Shown: positions 37,213-46,002 of the stretch, in pieces
How the letters are laid out: every line of letters starts with the position of its first letter
How positions within the stretch are numbered: position 1 is the first letter of the stretch
From: Nonlabens dokdonensis
Lineage (GTDB): Bacteria; Bacteroidota; Bacteroidia; Flavobacteriales; Flavobacteriaceae
Direction: 5' to 3'
Assembly: GCF_002162835.1 (NCBI RefSeq)
Contig: NZ_MAAX01000108.1
Span: 1-57,823, forward strand
Length of the DNA stretch: 57,823 nucleotides
Notes under the pieces: generated by a model
Databases searched by the model: none
What the model saw: the letters and a program-made list of their open reading frames with translations, nothing else
Told to the model about the DNA's origin: nothing
Made by a program: the position numbers and the translations under genes

Positions 37213-38301
37213 ATGCATGAACTGGCAGATAGAAAAATTATACATGTAGATATGGATGCGTTTTATGCATCTGTAGAGCAGCATGATGATCCAGACTTGC
37301 GAGGCAAACCTATTGCCGTAGGTGGCGGCAGTGATCGTGGTGTTGTGGCAGCGGCTAGTTATGAAGCTCGCAAATACGGCGTGCGCAGTGCGATGCCTAG
37401 TGTTACTGCAAAACGTTTGTGTCCAGATCTCATCTTTGTTAAGTCCAGATTTGATAGATACCGAAAGGTATCTGCGCAGATAAGAGAGATTTTTCATGAT
37501 TATACAGATCTTGTAGAGCCGCTTTCCTTAGATGAAGCTTATCTAGATGTCACAGAGAATAAGTATGATTTCCCAAGCGCAACGATTATTGCATATGAAA
37601 TAAGAAGACGCATTTATGAGACTACAGGAATTACAGCAAGCGCTGGAATATCAGTGAATAAATTCATTGCCAAAATTGCTAGCGATTATAACAAACCTAA
37701 CGGCCAGAAAACGATCGTGCCCGAAGAGATTATTGAGTTTCTAGAAGAACTAGAAATCCGCAAATTTCATGGAATAGGGAAAGTTACTGCAGAGAAGATG
37801 TATCAATTTGGCATATTTACTGGAAAGGATCTGAAAAGAAAGTCTCTAGAGTTTTTAGTAGAGAACTTTGGTAAAAGTGGTAGTCATTATTACAAAATTG
37901 TAAGAGGTATTCATAAAAGTCCTGTAAAACCAGATCGAATAAGAAAATCTCTTGGCGCAGAACGCACTTTTTCTGAAAATATATCGAGCGAAGTTTTCAT
38001 GAAAGAGCGACTGATTCAAATTGCTGAAGAGATTGAAAAACGCATTGCAAAATCTGATGTATCAGGGAAAACAGTCACGCTTAAGATCAAATATCGAGAC
38101 TTTAAAACGCAGACTAGGAGTAAAACATTGCCATATTTCATACGCGATAAGCAGACAATTTTAAATACTGCTATAGAGCTTATGGAGCAAGAAAGTTTTC
38201 GCGAAAGCGTACGCCTACTAGGCATTACACTTAGTAATTTAAATACTGGCGAAGAGGAAGAAAGTGATTTTGTTGAAGTTCAATTAGGATTTTCGTTCTA
38301 A
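37213..38301 (+). CDS. dinB: DNA polymerase IV (Y-family)
   Basis: Error-prone translesion polymerase. The 362-residue protein has the metal-binding HVDMDAFYASVEQ and SLDEAYLDVT motifs, the little-finger region and the typical helix-hairpin-helix segment KFHGIGKVTAEKMYQFGI. The C-terminus ends in a short VEVQLGFSF tail. A palindrome copy with two mismatches (38194-38209) encodes SFRES next to the conserved RLLGI segment. It is divergent from the NAD(P)-binding gene. No LexA box was identified. Confidence 0.96.
   Translation: MHELADRKIIHVDMDAFYASVEQHDDPDLRGKPIAVGGGSDRGVVAAASYEARKYGVRSAMPSVTAKRLCPDLIFVKSRFDRYRKVSAQIREIFHDYTDLVEPLSLDEAYLDVTENKYDFPSATIIAYEIRRRIYETTGITASAGISVNKFIAKIASDYNKPNGQKTIVPEEIIEFLEELEIRKFHGIGKVTAEKMYQFGIFTGKDLKRKSLEFLVENFGKSGSHYYKIVRGIHKSPVKPDRIRKSLGAERTFSENISSEVFMKERLIQIAEEIEKRIAKSDVSGKTVTLKIKYRDFKTQTRSKTLPYFIRDKQTILNTAIELMEQESFRESVRLLGITLSNLNTGEEEESDFVEVQLGFSF
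38194..38209. repeat. Iterated palindrome, 2 mismatches, in dinB
   Basis: Core and right arm intact; left arm reads AGT for CGC. It encodes FRES, the third reading frame seen. Confidence 0.75.
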
Positions 38302-38348
38302 AATATTAACAAATCTTATGCTGAAATTAAACTTCAAATTATAGACCT

Positions 38349-38861
38349 TTGAGAATTATGCAGTTAAAAGATTCTCAATTCACCATTATTCATAACGAAC
38401 TTAAGTCTACTCCATTATTACCTTGGGAAATGGTCAAGAAGCTACTTTGGGATCTTGATAAAAATCTTATGGAAGATATAGACTGTATTGCTCAAGAATG
38501 CAACTGGCATTTCAAATACTTTATTGATGGGTTTTCGCATTTTAAAAATTACAGCATCGTCATAGCAGATAAAGACTTAACTATTTGCGCTGCATCTTCA
38601 AATATTTATGACATGACTGGTTACACTGCAGAAGAAATGGTAGGTAATAGACCTAGCATATTGCAAGGTGTTGATACAAACGAGGATAGTAAGTTTTTAT
38701 TAAAAATTGCTATTGATGAAGAAGTACCTTTTCATAGTAGGCTAGTAAATTATACTAAAGATGGCACTAGTTATGGCTGCGAGATTCACAGTTTTCCTAT
38801 TTATGATGGAACTGGTAACCTTTCTCATTTTATTGCCTTTGAAAGTGAATATTACGCTTAG
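38349..38861 (+). CDS. Single PAS-domain protein, LOV-like without the photoactive Cys
   Basis: A 170-residue protein. An N-terminal helical stretch (1-66) precedes a PAS domain (67-170): NYSIVIADKDLTICAASSNIYDMTGYTAEEMVGNRPSILQG, then NYTKDGTSYGCEIHSFPIYDGTGNLSHFIAFESE. The GNRPSILQG motif aligns with the LOV motif G-R-N-C-R-F-L-Q-G but has Pro where the flavin-bonding Cys should be. It lacks any output domain, so it may be a sensory partner. The likely start is the ATG at 38349; internal M is also possible. Confidence 0.82.
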   Translation: MRIMQLKDSQFTIIHNELKSTPLLPWEMVKKLLWDLDKNLMEDIDCIAQECNWHFKYFIDGFSHFKNYSIVIADKDLTICAASSNIYDMTGYTAEEMVGNRPSILQGVDTNEDSKFLLKIAIDEEVPFHSRLVNYTKDGTSYGCEIHSFPIYDGTGNLSHFIAFESEYYA

Positions 38862-38876
38862 AGTCTAAAATAAAAA

Positions 38877-38903
38877 AACCGCTTACAATGAATGTAAACG
38901 GTT
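38877..38903. terminator. Bidirectional terminator between PAS gene and pyk
   Basis: Stem AACCGCTTACA with TGTAAACGGTT (one G-U on the minus strand), with a run of A at one side and T at the other. It ends the pyk transcript (minus) and probably the PAS gene. Confidence 0.8.
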
Positions 38904-38929
38904 CTATTTTTTCATTAGCGTGTAGCTTG

Positions 38930-40360
38930 TTATTCTACCTCTGAGACGCGTAGGGTATTTACCATACCGTGGTTTGCAACTGGCATAGAAACTAAGTTGA
39001 TCAAGAAATCTCCTTTTTCTACAAATCTTTTTTCTCTAGCAAATTTATTTACGTCTTCAATTGTCTCATCCGTACTTACATAACGATCGTACAAATAGGC
39101 CTTAACTCCCCAGAGTAAACTTAACTGTGTGAGTATGCGTTCATTACTGGTGAAAGTAAGAATATGAGCGTCTGGTCTCCAGGCACTTATTTGAAATGCT
39201 GTGTAACCAGAATTAGTCATGGTTGTGATGGCTTTAGCATTCATCTCATCGGCCATTTTTGCAGCGTGGTAACAAACAGATTTAGTTATATAACGCTTCG
39301 TTTTAATATGCGGTGCAGAGTGAGGCACTGATATCAAATTGCTATTCTCTACTGTTTTACAAATACTTGCCATTTTTTCTATCACCTGAACTGGATACTG
39401 TCCTACAGAAGTCTCTCCTGAAAGCATCACAGCATCCGCTCCATCCATTACGGAGTTTGCAACGTCATTTACTTCGGCTCTAGTTGGAGTAAGACTGGTA
39501 ATCATTGTTTCCATCATTTGTGTTGCGATGATAACAGGAATACGAGCTTTCTTTGCTTTAAGAACTAATTGCTTTTGAATCAATGGTACTTCATGTGCAG
39601 GGATTTCTACACCCAAATCACCACGAGCAACCATAAGTCCATCACAATAAGCAACTATCTTATCGATATTTTCTACGGCTTCTGGCTTCTCGATTTTAGC
39701 AATGATCGGTATTTTATTTTCTGAGTGTTCTTTAATTAAATCTTGCAATTCAATTAAGTCTCTACTATGACGCACAAATGAAAGTGCCATCCAGTCTACT
39801 TGCAACTCACAAGCAAATTTTGCATCGACTACATCTTTCTCAGTTAAGGCAGGTAAAGAAATATTTGTTTGAGGTAAGTTGACTCCTTTTTTAGAGCGTA
39901 ATGGACCACCTTGAATTACCTTAGTAACAACGTCTTTCTCTCCATCAGTAGAGATTACTTCAAACATTAATTTCCCATCATCTAAAAGAATACGCTCACC
40001 TGCTTTAACATCTCTAGGAAAGTGCTCATAATTCATATAGACACGCTCTGCAGTACCTTTAAACGGCTCACCAGTAGAAATAGTAATTTGGTCTCCAGGC
40101 TGTACGACTACTTCTTCTTTCATGACACCTACCCTAAGTTTAGGCCCTTGAAGATCTCCTAGAATTCCTGTCGCAAAACCATGTTCCTTGTTTAAGTCGC
40201 GTATCATTTGCACGCGTTCTTTAACGGCGTCATGATCTGCGTGGGAGAAGTTGATTCTAAATACATTAACGCCAGCTTTCATCATATCCAGCAATACTTC
40301 TTTTTTTGAAGTAGCCGGACCTAATGTCGCGACGATTTTAGTTTTTTTAGTGTTTGGCAT
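38930..40360 (-). CDS. pyk: Pyruvate kinase
   Basis: Pyruvate kinase makes ATP and pyruvate from phosphoenolpyruvate at the end of glycolysis. The 476 residues include KIVATLGPATSKKE, FRINFSHADH, IIAKIEKPEAVEN (active-site Lys), DGLMVARGDLGVEI and MMETMITSLTPTRAEVNDVANSVMDGADAVMLSGETSVGQYPV. The length is typical. Its ATG (40358-40360) overlaps the upstream IPExxxVDY gene by one base, so the two are translated together. Confidence 0.97.
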   Translation of the reverse strand: MPNTKKTKIVATLGPATSKKEVLLDMMKAGVNVFRINFSHADHDAVKERVQMIRDLNKEHGFATGILGDLQGPKLRVGVMKEEVVVQPGDQITISTGEPFKGTAERVYMNYEHFPRDVKAGERILLDDGKLMFEVISTDGEKDVVTKVIQGGPLRSKKGVNLPQTNISLPALTEKDVVDAKFACELQVDWMALSFVRHSRDLIELQDLIKEHSENKIPIIAKIEKPEAVENIDKIVAYCDGLMVARGDLGVEIPAHEVPLIQKQLVLKAKKARIPVIIATQMMETMITSLTPTRAEVNDVANSVMDGADAVMLSGETSVGQYPVQVIEKMASICKTVENSNLISVPHSAPHIKTKRYITKSVCYHAAKMADEMNAKAITTMTNSGYTAFQISAWRPDAHILTFTSNERILTQLSLLWGVKAYLYDRYVSTDETIEDVNKFAREKRFVEKGDFLINLVSMPVANHGMVNTLRVSEVE

Positions 40361-40848
40361 TATTCAAATATTAAATAATCTTGTTGTTTAATTTTAAAGG
40401 TATCTATTTGATAGACACTTATAACTTGGGGTATTTCCCCAATGGAATTTATCATTTTTTTAAGCGGAAAAACATCTTCCTCTTTCTCGATTTTGAGTAA
40501 AAAATCTACAGTACCATATTCTTTGATTAGGACAGTTTTTACTTTTATAGACTCATTATTATCAAACAAACTAGACGTTATAGGTTGATGAGTTGCTGTT
40601 CCCCAATATTTATTTGGTATCAAATAAAGAGGTGCATTTTGTTCCTGGTCAAAATATTTATAAACAGGATAATTTGCGGTGTAAGCTGGCTCCACTATAT
40701 CTTGATCTTTTGTACACCTACTAAAACTCTTAAGCAAATGCTTGTTTAAAAGATAAGCCATTCTATATGGCTCTAGCGTAGAATGTATCGCAATTAAAAT
40801 ATATGGCTCGTCTTCTAATTCCCAATCTGCTAGTTTGTGAATGGCCAT
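40360..40848 (-). CDS. IPExxxVDY-family protein
   Basis: A 162-residue protein whose end IPQVISVYQIDTFKIKQQDY resembles the IPExxxVDY family conserved in Bacteroidota. The N-terminus has YILIAIHSTLEPYRMAYLLNKHL. Function unknown. It lies between rnc and pyk; this neighbourhood is, to my knowledge, usual for the family in flavobacteria. It overlaps pyk by 1 bp. Confidence 0.8.
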   Translation of the reverse strand: MAIHKLADWELEDEPYILIAIHSTLEPYRMAYLLNKHLLKSFSRCTKDQDIVEPAYTANYPVYKYFDQEQNAPLYLIPNKYWGTATHQPITSSLFDNNESIKVKTVLIKEYGTVDFLLKIEKEEDVFPLKKMINSIGEIPQVISVYQIDTFKIKQQDYLIFE

Positions 40849-41018
40849 TCTTTATCCTCTTTAACCTTGCTAATTTAAGAATACTCAAAGCAATCTCATT
40901 ACGCATTAACTTTAAATAAAGGTAAATATTTACGAAAACGATAGTAGTTTATACTTTAATTTTCTGATTTCGCAAAAAGTCAGGTTTGATTTAGAGAATT
41001 ACGTCTCTTATGGAGCAA

Positions 41019-41753
41019 TTAAAATTTGTCCTGTAAAGCAAAGTAAGCTCTTTTGCTTGCTTTTTCTTCAGCTTTCTTTTTTGAAGTAGCTCTAGCTTTA
41101 GAAATTACTTTTTTATCTATGGTAAGTTTTACAGAGAAGTGTTTTACATCGTCTGCACCAGAATCTTCGTAAGTGTTGTAGTCAAATTTCTTTTTATGCT
41201 TTTGACACCACTCGATAAGTAAACTTTTATAAGATATAACCTTTCCTTCTAGCTTTTCAATATCTACGTATGGCTCTACTACTTTTTTGCAAATAAACTT
41301 CTTGCATGTTACATAGCCTCTATCTAGATATACAGCTCCTACTAAAGCTTCAAATAAGTTACCATGAATATTTGCTCCAAAGTTGCGTGTAGGCACCTGA
41401 GTTTTTGCATATTTTATGAGACCAAAATCTTGACCCAACTCATTTAAGTGCTCACGACTTACAATTTTAGATCTCATTTTTGTCAAATAGCCTTCATCGC
41501 CACTAGGGACTTCATTAAAAATATACTCAGCAATAACCGCTCCTAGGATAGCATCACCTAAAAATTCTAATCGCTCATAACTTTTAGCATAACCCATGTC
41601 AGTTTTGAGCCCCATAGATTTGTGTGTAAATGCTGTTTCATAGAGGCAGATATCCTTAGGCTTTAAACCAGTAATAGACTTTATAGCATTAAATAATTGC
41701 TCGTTAGTATGAACAGTACTTCGAGATTTGAATATTTTGCGAATTCTATTCAT
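41019..41753 (-). CDS. rnc: Ribonuclease III
   Basis: RNase III cuts double-stranded RNA in rRNA processing. The 244 residues have the signature RLEFLGDAILGAVIAEYIF (ERLEFLGDAxL), a second acidic site NLFEALVGAVYLDRGY, and a C-terminal dsRNA-binding domain (about 175-244) with DVKHFSVKLTIDKKVISKARATSKKKAEEKAS. The N-terminus lacks a recognisable extra domain. It follows fabF by 18 bp. Confidence 0.95.
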   Translation of the reverse strand: MNRIRKIFKSRSTVHTNEQLFNAIKSITGLKPKDICLYETAFTHKSMGLKTDMGYAKSYERLEFLGDAILGAVIAEYIFNEVPSGDEGYLTKMRSKIVSREHLNELGQDFGLIKYAKTQVPTRNFGANIHGNLFEALVGAVYLDRGYVTCKKFICKKVVEPYVDIEKLEGKVISYKSLLIEWCQKHKKKFDYNTYEDSGADDVKHFSVKLTIDKKVISKARATSKKKAEEKASKRAYFALQDKF

Positions 41754-41771
41754 AAATAGGAAAAGACCTGA

Positions 41772-43019
41772 TTAGATCTTTCTAAAAGCAATACAACAGT
41801 TGTGACCACCAAAACCGAAAGTGTTACTCAATGCAACATTAACTTCTCGTTTTTCAGGTTCATTGAGAATTAATCTTAAGGAAGGATCAATATTTTCATC
41901 TACAGTGTTGTGATTAATTGTAGGTGGCACAATACCTTCATTAATTGCCATAACACTTGCAATAGACTCAATTGCACCTGCAGCACCTAAAAGGTGACCA
42001 GTCATAGACTTAGTAGAATTGATACTTATATTAGGTGCATGATCACCAAAAACCGCTTTAATGGCTTTCAACTCTGCAACGTCACCTAGCGGTGTAGAAG
42101 TTCCATGAGTATTAATGTGATCTACATCTTCAGGATTAATACCTGCGTTTTGTAATGTATTTTTCATTACTGCGATAACACCACGACCTTCAGGATCTGG
42201 CGCAGTAATATGATATGCATCACTTGAGAAGCCACCACCTATAACCTCAGCATAGATTTTTGCTCCACGAGCTTTTGCATATTCATAATCTTCTAGAACT
42301 AAGGCTCCAGCACCTTCTCCTAGTACAAAACCGTCACGAGTCGCATCAAAAGGGCGACTTGCAGTTTCTGGATTCTCATTGCGAGTAGATAAAGCATGCA
42401 TGGCATTAAAACCACCCATTCCTGCTTGAGTAACTGCAGCTTCAGAGCCACCTGTCACTATAACGTCACAATGTCCTAATCTTATATAATTTACAGCATC
42501 GAGCATCGCATTTGCACTAGAAGCACAAGCAGATACGGTCGTGTAATTAGGACCCATAAAACCATATTTGATAGAAATATGAGCTGGCGCGATGTCTGCA
42601 ATCATTTTAGGTATAAAGAAAGGGTTAAATCGTGGCGTACCATTACCAGCAGCAAATGATTTTACCTCTTCCTGAAAAGTTTCTAGACCACCTATTCCTG
42701 CACCCCATATAACACCTACTCTAAATTTATCGATGGCGTCTATATCAAGTCCAGAGTCTGCTATCGCTTCATCACCTGCAACCAGTGCGTACTGGGCAAA
42801 TCGATCCATGCGTCTAGCTTCCTTACGGTCTATAAAGTCAGTGACTTTAAAGTCTTTGACCTCACAAGCGAATTTTGTCTTAAAATGTTCTGTATCAAAA
42901 TATGTGATAGGAGCACAACCACTCTTACCAGCTTTTAATGCTTCCCAATATTCCTCAAGGTTATTCCCTATAGGAGTAAGGGCACCCATTCCTGTAATGA
43001 CAACTCGCTTTAATTCCAT
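41772..43019 (-). CDS. fabF: 3-oxoacyl-ACP synthase II
   Basis: KASII elongates acyl-ACP. The 415 residues contain RRMDRFAQYALVA, the nucleophile cysteine in VSACASSANAML, the two histidines in NTHGTSTPLGD and NSTKSMTGHLLGAAG, and end in SNTFGFGGHNCCIAFRKI. It is co-transcribed behind acpP, with a long hairpin between them, and before rnc. Confidence 0.97.
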   Translation of the reverse strand: MELKRVVITGMGALTPIGNNLEEYWEALKAGKSGCAPITYFDTEHFKTKFACEVKDFKVTDFIDRKEARRMDRFAQYALVAGDEAIADSGLDIDAIDKFRVGVIWGAGIGGLETFQEEVKSFAAGNGTPRFNPFFIPKMIADIAPAHISIKYGFMGPNYTTVSACASSANAMLDAVNYIRLGHCDVIVTGGSEAAVTQAGMGGFNAMHALSTRNENPETASRPFDATRDGFVLGEGAGALVLEDYEYAKARGAKIYAEVIGGGFSSDAYHITAPDPEGRGVIAVMKNTLQNAGINPEDVDHINTHGTSTPLGDVAELKAIKAVFGDHAPNISINSTKSMTGHLLGAAGAIESIASVMAINEGIVPPTINHNTVDENIDPSLRLILNEPEKREVNVALSNTFGFGGHNCCIAFRKI

Positions 43020-43041
43020 GTAATTTTACTTTATACTTAAA

Positions 43042-43099
43042 GAGCTTAAAAATACCTTTAAAAAATCAATATAATGATTCTTAAGATATTTTTAAGCTC
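43042..43099 (-). promoter_or_regulatory. Long hairpin between acpP and fabF
   Basis: Perfect 13-bp inverted repeat GAGCTTAAAAATA / TATTTTTAAGCTC around a 32-nt loop. It may set the higher acpP level by partial termination, RNA processing or protection of the acpP message; it lacks a clear T run. Confidence 0.6.
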
Positions 43100-43108
43100 A
43101 GAATAGTA

Positions 43109-43345
43109 TTACGCTTTTGCTTCCTCTATGTACGAAACAGCTTGACCTACAGTTGCAATGTTCTCTGCTTGATCATCTGGGATCTGGATATCAAATTCCT
43201 TTTCAAATTCCATGATCAACTCAACTGTATCGAGTGAATCTGCGCCTAAGTCGTTTGTGAAGCTTGCTTCTGTTACAACTTCGTTCTCGTCAACACCTAA
43301 TTTGTCTACGATAATTGCTTTTACTCTTGATGCAATGTCTGACAT
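43109..43345 (-). CDS. acpP: Acyl carrier protein
   Basis: A 78-residue acidic carrier protein. The 4'-phosphopantetheine site is [12 protein letters not shown] (Ser37). It holds growing acyl chains in fatty-acid synthesis. It is followed by fabF and rnc on the minus strand, the usual order. Confidence 0.98.
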   Translation of the reverse strand: MSDIASRVKAIIVDKLGVDENEVVTEASFTNDLGADSLDTVELIMEFEKEFDIQIPDDQAENIATVGQAVSYIEEAKA

Positions 43346-43377
43346 AATAATCTTGTTTTAATTTTAAATGAATCGCA

Positions 43378-43385
43378 AAAATAAC
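43378..43385 (-). promoter_or_regulatory. Candidate -7 box for acpP
   Basis: Minus-strand TATTTTTG fits TAnnTTTG, 32 bp upstream of the acpP ATG. Confidence 0.5.
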
Positions 43386-43498
43386 AAACTTTGGATTAAA
43401 ACCACGTTTTAGTCATTTGAGTTAACTTGCAATTTCATTTATTTTATTTAATTAACTAACTCACTCGAGGCTTTACAACAAGCTTGCCATTAATTTAT

Positions 43499-44062
43499 AT
43501 GAAGAAAATAGTAATCTTAGCCAGCGGTAACGGTACTAATACTCAAGCAATTATAGATAAATATAATAGTTCTAATGAGGTGCAAATTTCTTTAGTTTTA
43601 TCTAATAAACCACAAGCACATGTGTTAGAAAGAGCACGACTAGCAGGTATTCCAGCAATGAGTTTTAATAGGTACGCTTTCGCGAAAGCGGGACAAATAC
43701 AATCTATTTTAAAGCAAGAACAGCCTGATTTGATCGTTCTAGCAGGATTCCTATGGAAAATTCCAAGTTTTTTAATTGAAGACCATCCTAATAAAATTAT
43801 TAACATTCATCCTGCATTATTGCCTAATTATGGTGGTAAAGGAATGTATGGTATGAATGTACATCGATCAGTTATTGAAAATAAAGAGCAAAAAAGCGGT
43901 ATTACCATACATTATGTAAATGAAAATTATGATGAAGGTGCGATCATTAAGCAAGCAACTTGTCAAATTGATGAAAATGATACTGCCGAAGATCTCGCGA
44001 GTAAAATTCATCAATTAGAACATGAACATTATCCTACAGTCATTGCTCAACTTTTAAAATAA
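43499..44062 (+). CDS. purN: Phosphoribosylglycinamide formyltransferase
   Basis: PurN formylates GAR in purine synthesis with N10-formyl-THF. The 187-residue protein starts MKKIVILASGNGTNTQAIID; the catalytic motifs INIHPALLPNYGGKGMYG and GITIHYVNENYDEGAI (conserved His and Asp) are present. A TTG 15 bp upstream could extend it, but MKKIVIL is the standard start. A palindrome (43675-43690) encodes RYAFAKAGQ in the middle of the protein. The last base pairs overlap rnhA by 1 bp (TAATG), so the two are co-translated. Confidence 0.96.
   Translation: MKKIVILASGNGTNTQAIIDKYNSSNEVQISLVLSNKPQAHVLERARLAGIPAMSFNRYAFAKAGQIQSILKQEQPDLIVLAGFLWKIPSFLIEDHPNKIINIHPALLPNYGGKGMYGMNVHRSVIENKEQKSGITIHYVNENYDEGAIIKQATCQIDENDTAEDLASKIHQLEHEHYPTVIAQLLK
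43675..43690. repeat. Iterated palindrome in purN
   Basis: Exact 16-bp copy encoding AFAKAG. Confidence 0.95.
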
Positions 44063-44544
44063 TGGATCAAGTACATATTTATACAGACGGTTCTTCTAGA
44101 GGTAATCCTGGACCAGGTGGTTATGGTATTGTAATGATTGCGGTGGGAAAAAATTTTAAAAAAGAATTTTCTCAAGGGTATCGTAAAACGACTAACAATC
44201 GCATGGAACTACTAGCGGTTATTGAAGCATTAGAAAAAATTAAACCAGATCATGAAGTTGCTATCACTGTTTTTACTGACAGCCGTTACGTGAGTGATGC
44301 GGTAAATAAAAACTGGATTGCAGGATGGATCAAACGCAAGTGGAAAAACGTGAAGAATCCAGATCTCTGGAAACGGTTTATTAAAATCTACAATCGCACA
44401 CAACCTAAAATGCAATGGGTTAAAGGTCATAACGATCACCCCATAAATGAAAGGTGTGATGCTCTTGCCGTAAATGCAGCACTAGATAAAAGTAAACACT
44501 TAGTTGACGAGGGTTTTGAAACGGCAGAGAAAGGATTGTTTTAG
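44062..44544 (+). CDS. rnhA: Ribonuclease HI
   Basis: RNase HI degrades the RNA strand of RNA-DNA hybrids. The 160-residue protein has YTDGSSRGNPGPGGYG, NNRMELLAVIEAL (Glu), TDSRYV (Asp) and WVKGHNDHPINERCD, supplying the catalytic acidic and His residues. It begins in the purN stop (1-bp overlap). The C-terminal tail has a short extension past the usual core. Confidence 0.94.
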   Translation: MDQVHIYTDGSSRGNPGPGGYGIVMIAVGKNFKKEFSQGYRKTTNNRMELLAVIEALEKIKPDHEVAITVFTDSRYVSDAVNKNWIAGWIKRKWKNVKNPDLWKRFIKIYNRTQPKMQWVKGHNDHPINERCDALAVNAALDKSKHLVDEGFETAEKGLF

Positions 44545-44607
44545 TTTTATTATATTCAAAAGACTTATTTAGACAGAAGATCTTTGTAAAGTTCTAAATC
44601 ATTTATT

Positions 44608-45246
44608 ATGAAAAACCTCCTTGATCACTTGTCATTCCGCACTCGATGTGGAATCTGTTTGATACTATTCTCAATACTTTTAATTGCCTGCGACAGCGAC
44701 GACGCACCATCTCAAGAAAGTTTATTACCACCCATTACCATGACAGGAGAAAACACATTTGGTTGTTTAATCGATGGCAAGTTTTTTAGACCTAGGGATG
44801 GGAACACCTCAATTAATATAGCAAATAGAGGTTTGAGGGTTTTGCGATCTGAAACAAATAATATAGAGTTTGAAAGCCATGATTTCAAAACTAATGTTGC
44901 TAGAACCTTCATAATTCATGTTGAGGATTTACTATTATCTGGTGAAGGTATTTATGAAGTAAACACATCAAATGGTTTACGAAGTTTAGATGGTAACAAC
45001 AATTCTTACATTCATTGTACAACCAAAAGTCCTCTTACTGATGAGCAGGCGTTTTACACATCTTATGACAATTCTGGAAACATTTATATTGAGGAACTGC
45101 TTTTAGATTCAGTAAACGGTAATATCATCTCTGGAACCTTTAATGCTAAGTTGACTAACATTCTAAATCCACAAGACACTGTTTTAATTAACAAAGGACG
45201 ATTTGACATTAACTCAATAACAATATTACAAACCACTTTTAACTAA
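44608..45246 (+). CDS. Lipoprotein, copy 1 of the tandem cassette
   Basis: A 212-residue lipoprotein with lipobox LIAC; mature sequence starts CDSDDAPSQESLLPPITMTGENTFGCLIDGKFF, a motif (LPPxTxxGxNTFGCLxxG) shared by flavobacterial lipoproteins of unknown role. Its N-terminus is longer than its paralogue at 46003: MKNLLDHLSFRTRCGICLIL versus MKTIYLLLIVLL. The extra residues are encoded by a hairpin repeat (44634-44654). The segment 44686-44803 is nearly identical to 46045-46162, and the rest is diverged. The next gene is the truncated hydrolase copy. Confidence 0.8.
   Translation: MKNLLDHLSFRTRCGICLILFSILLIACDSDDAPSQESLLPPITMTGENTFGCLIDGKFFRPRDGNTSINIANRGLRVLRSETNNIEFESHDFKTNVARTFIIHVEDLLLSGEGIYEVNTSNGLRSLDGNNNSYIHCTTKSPLTDEQAFYTSYDNSGNIYIEELLLDSVNGNIISGTFNAKLTNILNPQDTVLINKGRFDINSITILQTTFN
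44634..44654. repeat. Dispersed hairpin repeat inside lipoprotein signal peptide
   Basis: ATTCCGCA - CTCGA - TGTGGAAT. A second copy is at 28125-28146. This one sits inside the lipoprotein coding region and supplies the charged FRTRCGI part of the signal. Confidence 0.7.
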
Positions 45247-45321
45247 AAGGCTGCTCATAATAATGGCTGCCCTTGAAGGCTTAACAACTAACGAAACCTT
45301 ATCACTTAACATATTAAATCT

Positions 45322-45864
45322 ATGAAAAAAATAATTCTTATAGTAGGATTAGTACTATCATTATGCAATGGTGTTGCTCAAAATCAAGATCCTACTTTGG
45401 ATGTTGCTCTAAATAATGTTAATCAATCTGCGGTAAGCAGTGGGATTATTTATGAGCGTACGATGCAACTTGCCAATCTTTATAATTTCAATAGAGAAGA
45501 AGGTTTTAATGTCGCTAATTATAAATATTTCAAACAGGCATTACTGGAAATGCATAACGCAAGTAACAAAAATTTATTTGTTAATCTAGATCAACTGGAC
45601 GGGCAACTAGAACAAGAAGCTCAAAATATAGTACCTATAGGTATTTTGAATACAGACTTTCAGTTGCTAAATTATAACATGGATAATGAGACTTTAGGTG
45701 GTTTATTATATAATGAAGACACTAAGCGATTTTCTCAAATTAATGGTAGACCACCATTTTATACCTTGCATACTACCGTCATAGCTCCATTGAAAAAAGT
45801 AGTAAACGAAATCGAGATTAACTATAAAATGCAACCGGTTTTAAGTAATTACGTAAATCCATAA
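45322..45864 (+). pseudogene. Truncated copy of secreted hydrolase N-terminus
   Basis: A 180-residue product with signal peptide ending NGVAQ, matching the first ~165 residues of the larger protein at 46678. The sequence then diverges (VVNEIEINYKMQPVLSNYVNP) and stops, before any of the hydrolase domain. It is best read as a truncated duplicate, though a small secreted product may still be made. The block 45587-45773 is 186/187 identical to 46943-47129 while flanks are diverged, a sign of gene conversion. Confidence 0.75.
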
Positions 45865-45972
45865 TATTGTTAATAGCTCGTATCTTAATTTACATTAGAA
45901 AACAGTTAAAAGACTAATTATCAAGTTTATTAGAGAATATTGTTTTACTTTTAGAGTAGTGATTGAACAGAG

Positions 45973-45988
45973 CGCTTTAGCGAAAACA
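45973..45988. repeat. Degenerate iterated palindrome
   Basis: CGCTTTAGCGAAAACA, three mismatches, in the spacer before the second lipoprotein gene. Probably a decayed copy. Confidence 0.5.
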
Positions 45989-46002
45989 TAAAATTTCAAA
46001 TT

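Noticed and set aside
38349-38861. PAS protein as a functional LOV photoreceptor
   Set aside because: The flavin-bonding cysteine is missing, so a classical photocycle is not supported.
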